Both the position numbers and the translations under genes were made by a program. Below are positions 7,082 through 8,028 of a stretch of 8,028 bases of DNA, piece by piece; positions within the stretch are counted from its first letter, which is position 1, and each line of letters begins with the position of its first letter. The DNA is from Flavobacteriaceae bacterium. Its GTDB lineage: Bacteria > Bacteroidota > Bacteroidia > Flavobacteriales > Flavobacteriaceae. Below the pieces are notes generated by a model that was not told the DNA's origin, did no database searches, and worked only from the letters and a program-made list of their open reading frames with translations. The DNA lies in contig JAUYUF010000156.1 in NCBI GenBank assembly GCA_030694835.1, positions 1 to 8,028 of the forward strand, written 5' to 3'.

Positions 7082-7762
7082 ATGAAAACAAAAATTCTTT
7101 TACTTTTTTTAATAATATATTCATCTACATATGCTCAAAAATCAAAATCAATTAAAATTGATTCTTTAAAAACTTTTGGCGAGTATATAATATATGAAGG
7201 CGATACTTTAGTCATTGAGTTACGCGAAGTTCAGTTGTTAGATAAAATGAAATTTCCTTCTGATAAGGATAGACGCTATTATTTATGGTTTAGAGATAAA
7301 GTCATAAAATCATATCCATACGCAACATACGCAGCAGAGAAATTATCGGTACTTGATGAACGTTTGCAGAAAATTCCATCTAAAAGTAAAAGAAAAAGAT
7401 ATGTTTTAATGGCTCAAAATTATATGGAAAATGAGTTTTCTGATAAATTAAAAAAGTTGACTCGTACCAATGGTAGAATAATGATTAAGTTAATACATCG
7501 TCAAACAGATGAAACTGTTTTTAATTTAATTAAAGATTATAGAAGTGGATGGAATGCTTTTTGGTATAATACAACAGCATCAATGTTTGATTTATCATTA
7601 AAATTACCCTATGATCCTGTTAATGTTGATGAAGATTTTATGATTGAACAAATTCTACAAAGAGAATTTATTGATGGAACATTAATAGAACAAAAACCAA
7701 AAACACCTATTCATCTTGATGAAATAAAAGAAAAACGCAAACTTTTAAAACAATCAAAATAA
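7082..7762 (+). CDS. DUF4294 family secreted protein, function unknown
   Basis: Exported protein of a family I know only from Bacteroidota, without an established function. I place the start at the ATG at 7082 (226 residues). That start gives a clean Sec signal peptide, MKTKILLLFLIIYSSTYAQ, with probable cleavage after the Ala of TYA, and the promoter at 7030-7061 lies just ahead. The reading frame is open further upstream from a TTG at 7010, but those codons would precede the signal peptide and overlap the promoter. The mature part has ELREVQLLDKMKF (46-58), a charged helical region with RRYYLWFRDKVIKSYPYA (64-81), the Lys/Arg-rich KSKRKR (101-106), and the conserved-looking core LTRTNGRIMIKLIHRQT (126-142) followed by RSGWNAFWYNTTA (154-166). 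The C-terminus is charged. No catalytic motif is recognised. It sits beside an M42 peptidase, transcribed divergently, and ends at its own hairpin terminator. Confidence 0.85.
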   Translation: MKTKILLLFLIIYSSTYAQKSKSIKIDSLKTFGEYIIYEGDTLVIELREVQLLDKMKFPSDKDRRYYLWFRDKVIKSYPYATYAAEKLSVLDERLQKIPSKSKRKRYVLMAQNYMENEFSDKLKKLTRTNGRIMIKLIHRQTDETVFNLIKDYRSGWNAFWYNTTASMFDLSLKLPYDPVNVDEDFMIEQILQREFIDGTLIEQKPKTPIHLDEIKEKRKLLKQSK

Positions 7763-7783
7763 AAATTATAAATAAAAACAGTT

Positions 7784-7814
7784 AAAAAATTGCTACAAAA
7801 GCAATTTTTTTTTT
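7784..7814 (+). terminator. Intrinsic terminator of the DUF4294 gene
   Basis: A 10-bp perfect inverted repeat, AAAAAATTGC (7784-7793) and GCAATTTTTT (7801-7810), with a 7-base loop, TACAAAA, is followed by four more T, giving a run of ten T after the GCAA. It begins 22 bases after the DUF4294 stop. Only two GC pairs close the loop, so its strength comes from length and the T run. Confidence 0.75.
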
Positions 7815-7821
7815 ACTTTTG
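7790..7821 (+). promoter_or_regulatory. Promoter P1 nested in the terminator, reading toward the right edge
   Basis: TTG at 7790-7792 and TACTTTTG at 7814-7821, 21 bases apart, match TTG-N~20-TAnnTTTG. The -33 element lies in the left arm of the preceding terminator hairpin and the spacer includes its right arm and T run. Initiation would be near 7827. Nothing protein-coding follows in the window, so it would be a distal promoter for the putative rRNA operon beyond the edge. The T-rich context makes a chance match possible. Confidence 0.5.
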
Positions 7822-7886
7822 TAGTTACCCCCTTATTGTAACTCATTGGGGATAAATAGACTACAAATTCTTTCAAAATTCTTCAG

Positions 7887-7908
7887 AAAAAAGGTTTAAA
7901 AAAGGTTT
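7887..7908. repeat. Perfect 11-bp tandem duplication with phased A-tracts
   Basis: AAAAAAGGTTT occurs twice back to back (7887-7897 and 7898-7908). The two A6 tracts are 11 bases apart, about one helical turn, directly upstream of and running into the -33 element of promoter P2. This looks like an UP-element or bent-DNA activator of a strong promoter. Confidence 0.8.
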
Positions 7909-7937
7909 GTATGGGATAGGAAAAGGTTGTAGGTTTG
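7906..7937 (+). promoter_or_regulatory. Promoter P2, rRNA-operon type
   Basis: TTTG at 7906-7909 and TAGGTTTG at 7930-7937 are separated by 20 bases and match the Bacteroidota promoter well. The following CACTCGC closely resembles the start region of flavobacterial rRNA transcripts (TTTGCACCCGC-like) as I remember them. Initiation would be near 7943. The A-tract repeat at 7887-7908 adjoins it. Confidence 0.7.
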
Positions 7938-7942
7938 CACTC

Positions 7943-8028
7943 GCAAATGAGGTGAGATAAATGAATGGGAGAGTTCATTGAGAGTGTAATAGTAGGATAG
8001 AAAAAGGTAAGGCAAAAATAAATCAAAA
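7943..8028 (+). promoter_or_regulatory. Probable 16S rRNA leader with boxA-like element (rRNA gene beyond window)
   Basis: No reading frame of note is present. AGTTCATTGA at 7972-7981 resembles the GTTCTTTGAC-type sequence in leaders of Bacteroidota 16S rRNA genes, thought to act in antitermination and processing. AATGAA (7960-7965) could pair with TTCATT (7974-7979) across this element. The purine-rich, non-coding tail up to the edge fits an rRNA leader. The mature 16S start is not inside the window, so this rests on promoter type and leader resemblance. Confidence 0.5.

Noticed and set aside
7824..7857. GTTAC/GTAAC and CCCC/GGGG pairings after P1 as a riboswitch or terminator
   Set aside because: The stems are 4-5 bp with no T run and no known aptamer pattern; too weak to call.
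1..8028. CRISPR arrays, insertion sequences, tRNA genes, toxin-antitoxin or defence genes
   Set aside because: I saw no regularly spaced repeats, transposase-like frames, cloverleaf sequences or defence motifs on either strand.

Overview
The window looks like the chromosome of a low-GC member of the Bacteroidota, most likely a flavobacterium. The genome is AT-rich, Shine-Dalgarno sequences before the genes are weak or absent, and several promoters match the Bacteroidota consensus (TTG, about 20 bases, TAnnTTTG). A DUF4294 secreted protein stands next to an M42 aminopeptidase, an arrangement I associate with Flavobacteriia. I cannot name the genus.

Positions 1-5018 (+ strand) hold most of a periplasmic nitrate reductase (nap) operon whose start lies outside the window. 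In order it contains the C-terminal ~480 residues of the catalytic subunit NapA, a NapB-like cytochrome with four haem sites instead of the usual two, a four-haem lipoprotein cytochrome, an exported NrfC-type iron-sulfur protein, and a ten-helix NrfD/HybB-type membrane protein. Gaps are only 4-27 bases and the unit ends at a strong hairpin. I infer that the NrfD-like and iron-sulfur proteins oxidise menaquinol, pass electrons through the lipoprotein cytochrome and the tetrahaem NapB, and deliver them to NapA for nitrate reduction in the periplasm. No NapC, NapG/NapH pair or NapD is visible, though they could lie upstream.

Positions 5060-6925 (- strand) hold a two-gene unit converging on the nap operon: an M42-family metallo-aminopeptidase followed 33 bases later by a PlsC-like membrane acyltransferase. 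The shared hairpin at 5035-5061 can terminate both units, and the acyltransferase stop codon overlaps its arm.

Positions 6926-7762: a short divergent promoter region (6926-7081) leads to a DUF4294 secreted protein on the + strand.

Positions 7763-8028 hold no protein gene. They contain a terminator with a nested promoter, then a second strong promoter preceded by an 11-bp tandem A-tract repeat, and a leader with a boxA-like AGTTCATTGA. This resembles the region upstream of a flavobacterial 16S rRNA gene, so an rRNA operon probably begins just beyond the right edge.

The most interesting part is the nap electron-transfer module: a NapB apparently doubled from two to four haems, a second tetrahaem cytochrome, and an NrfC-like protein whose first cluster motif has Tyr in place of its second Cys.
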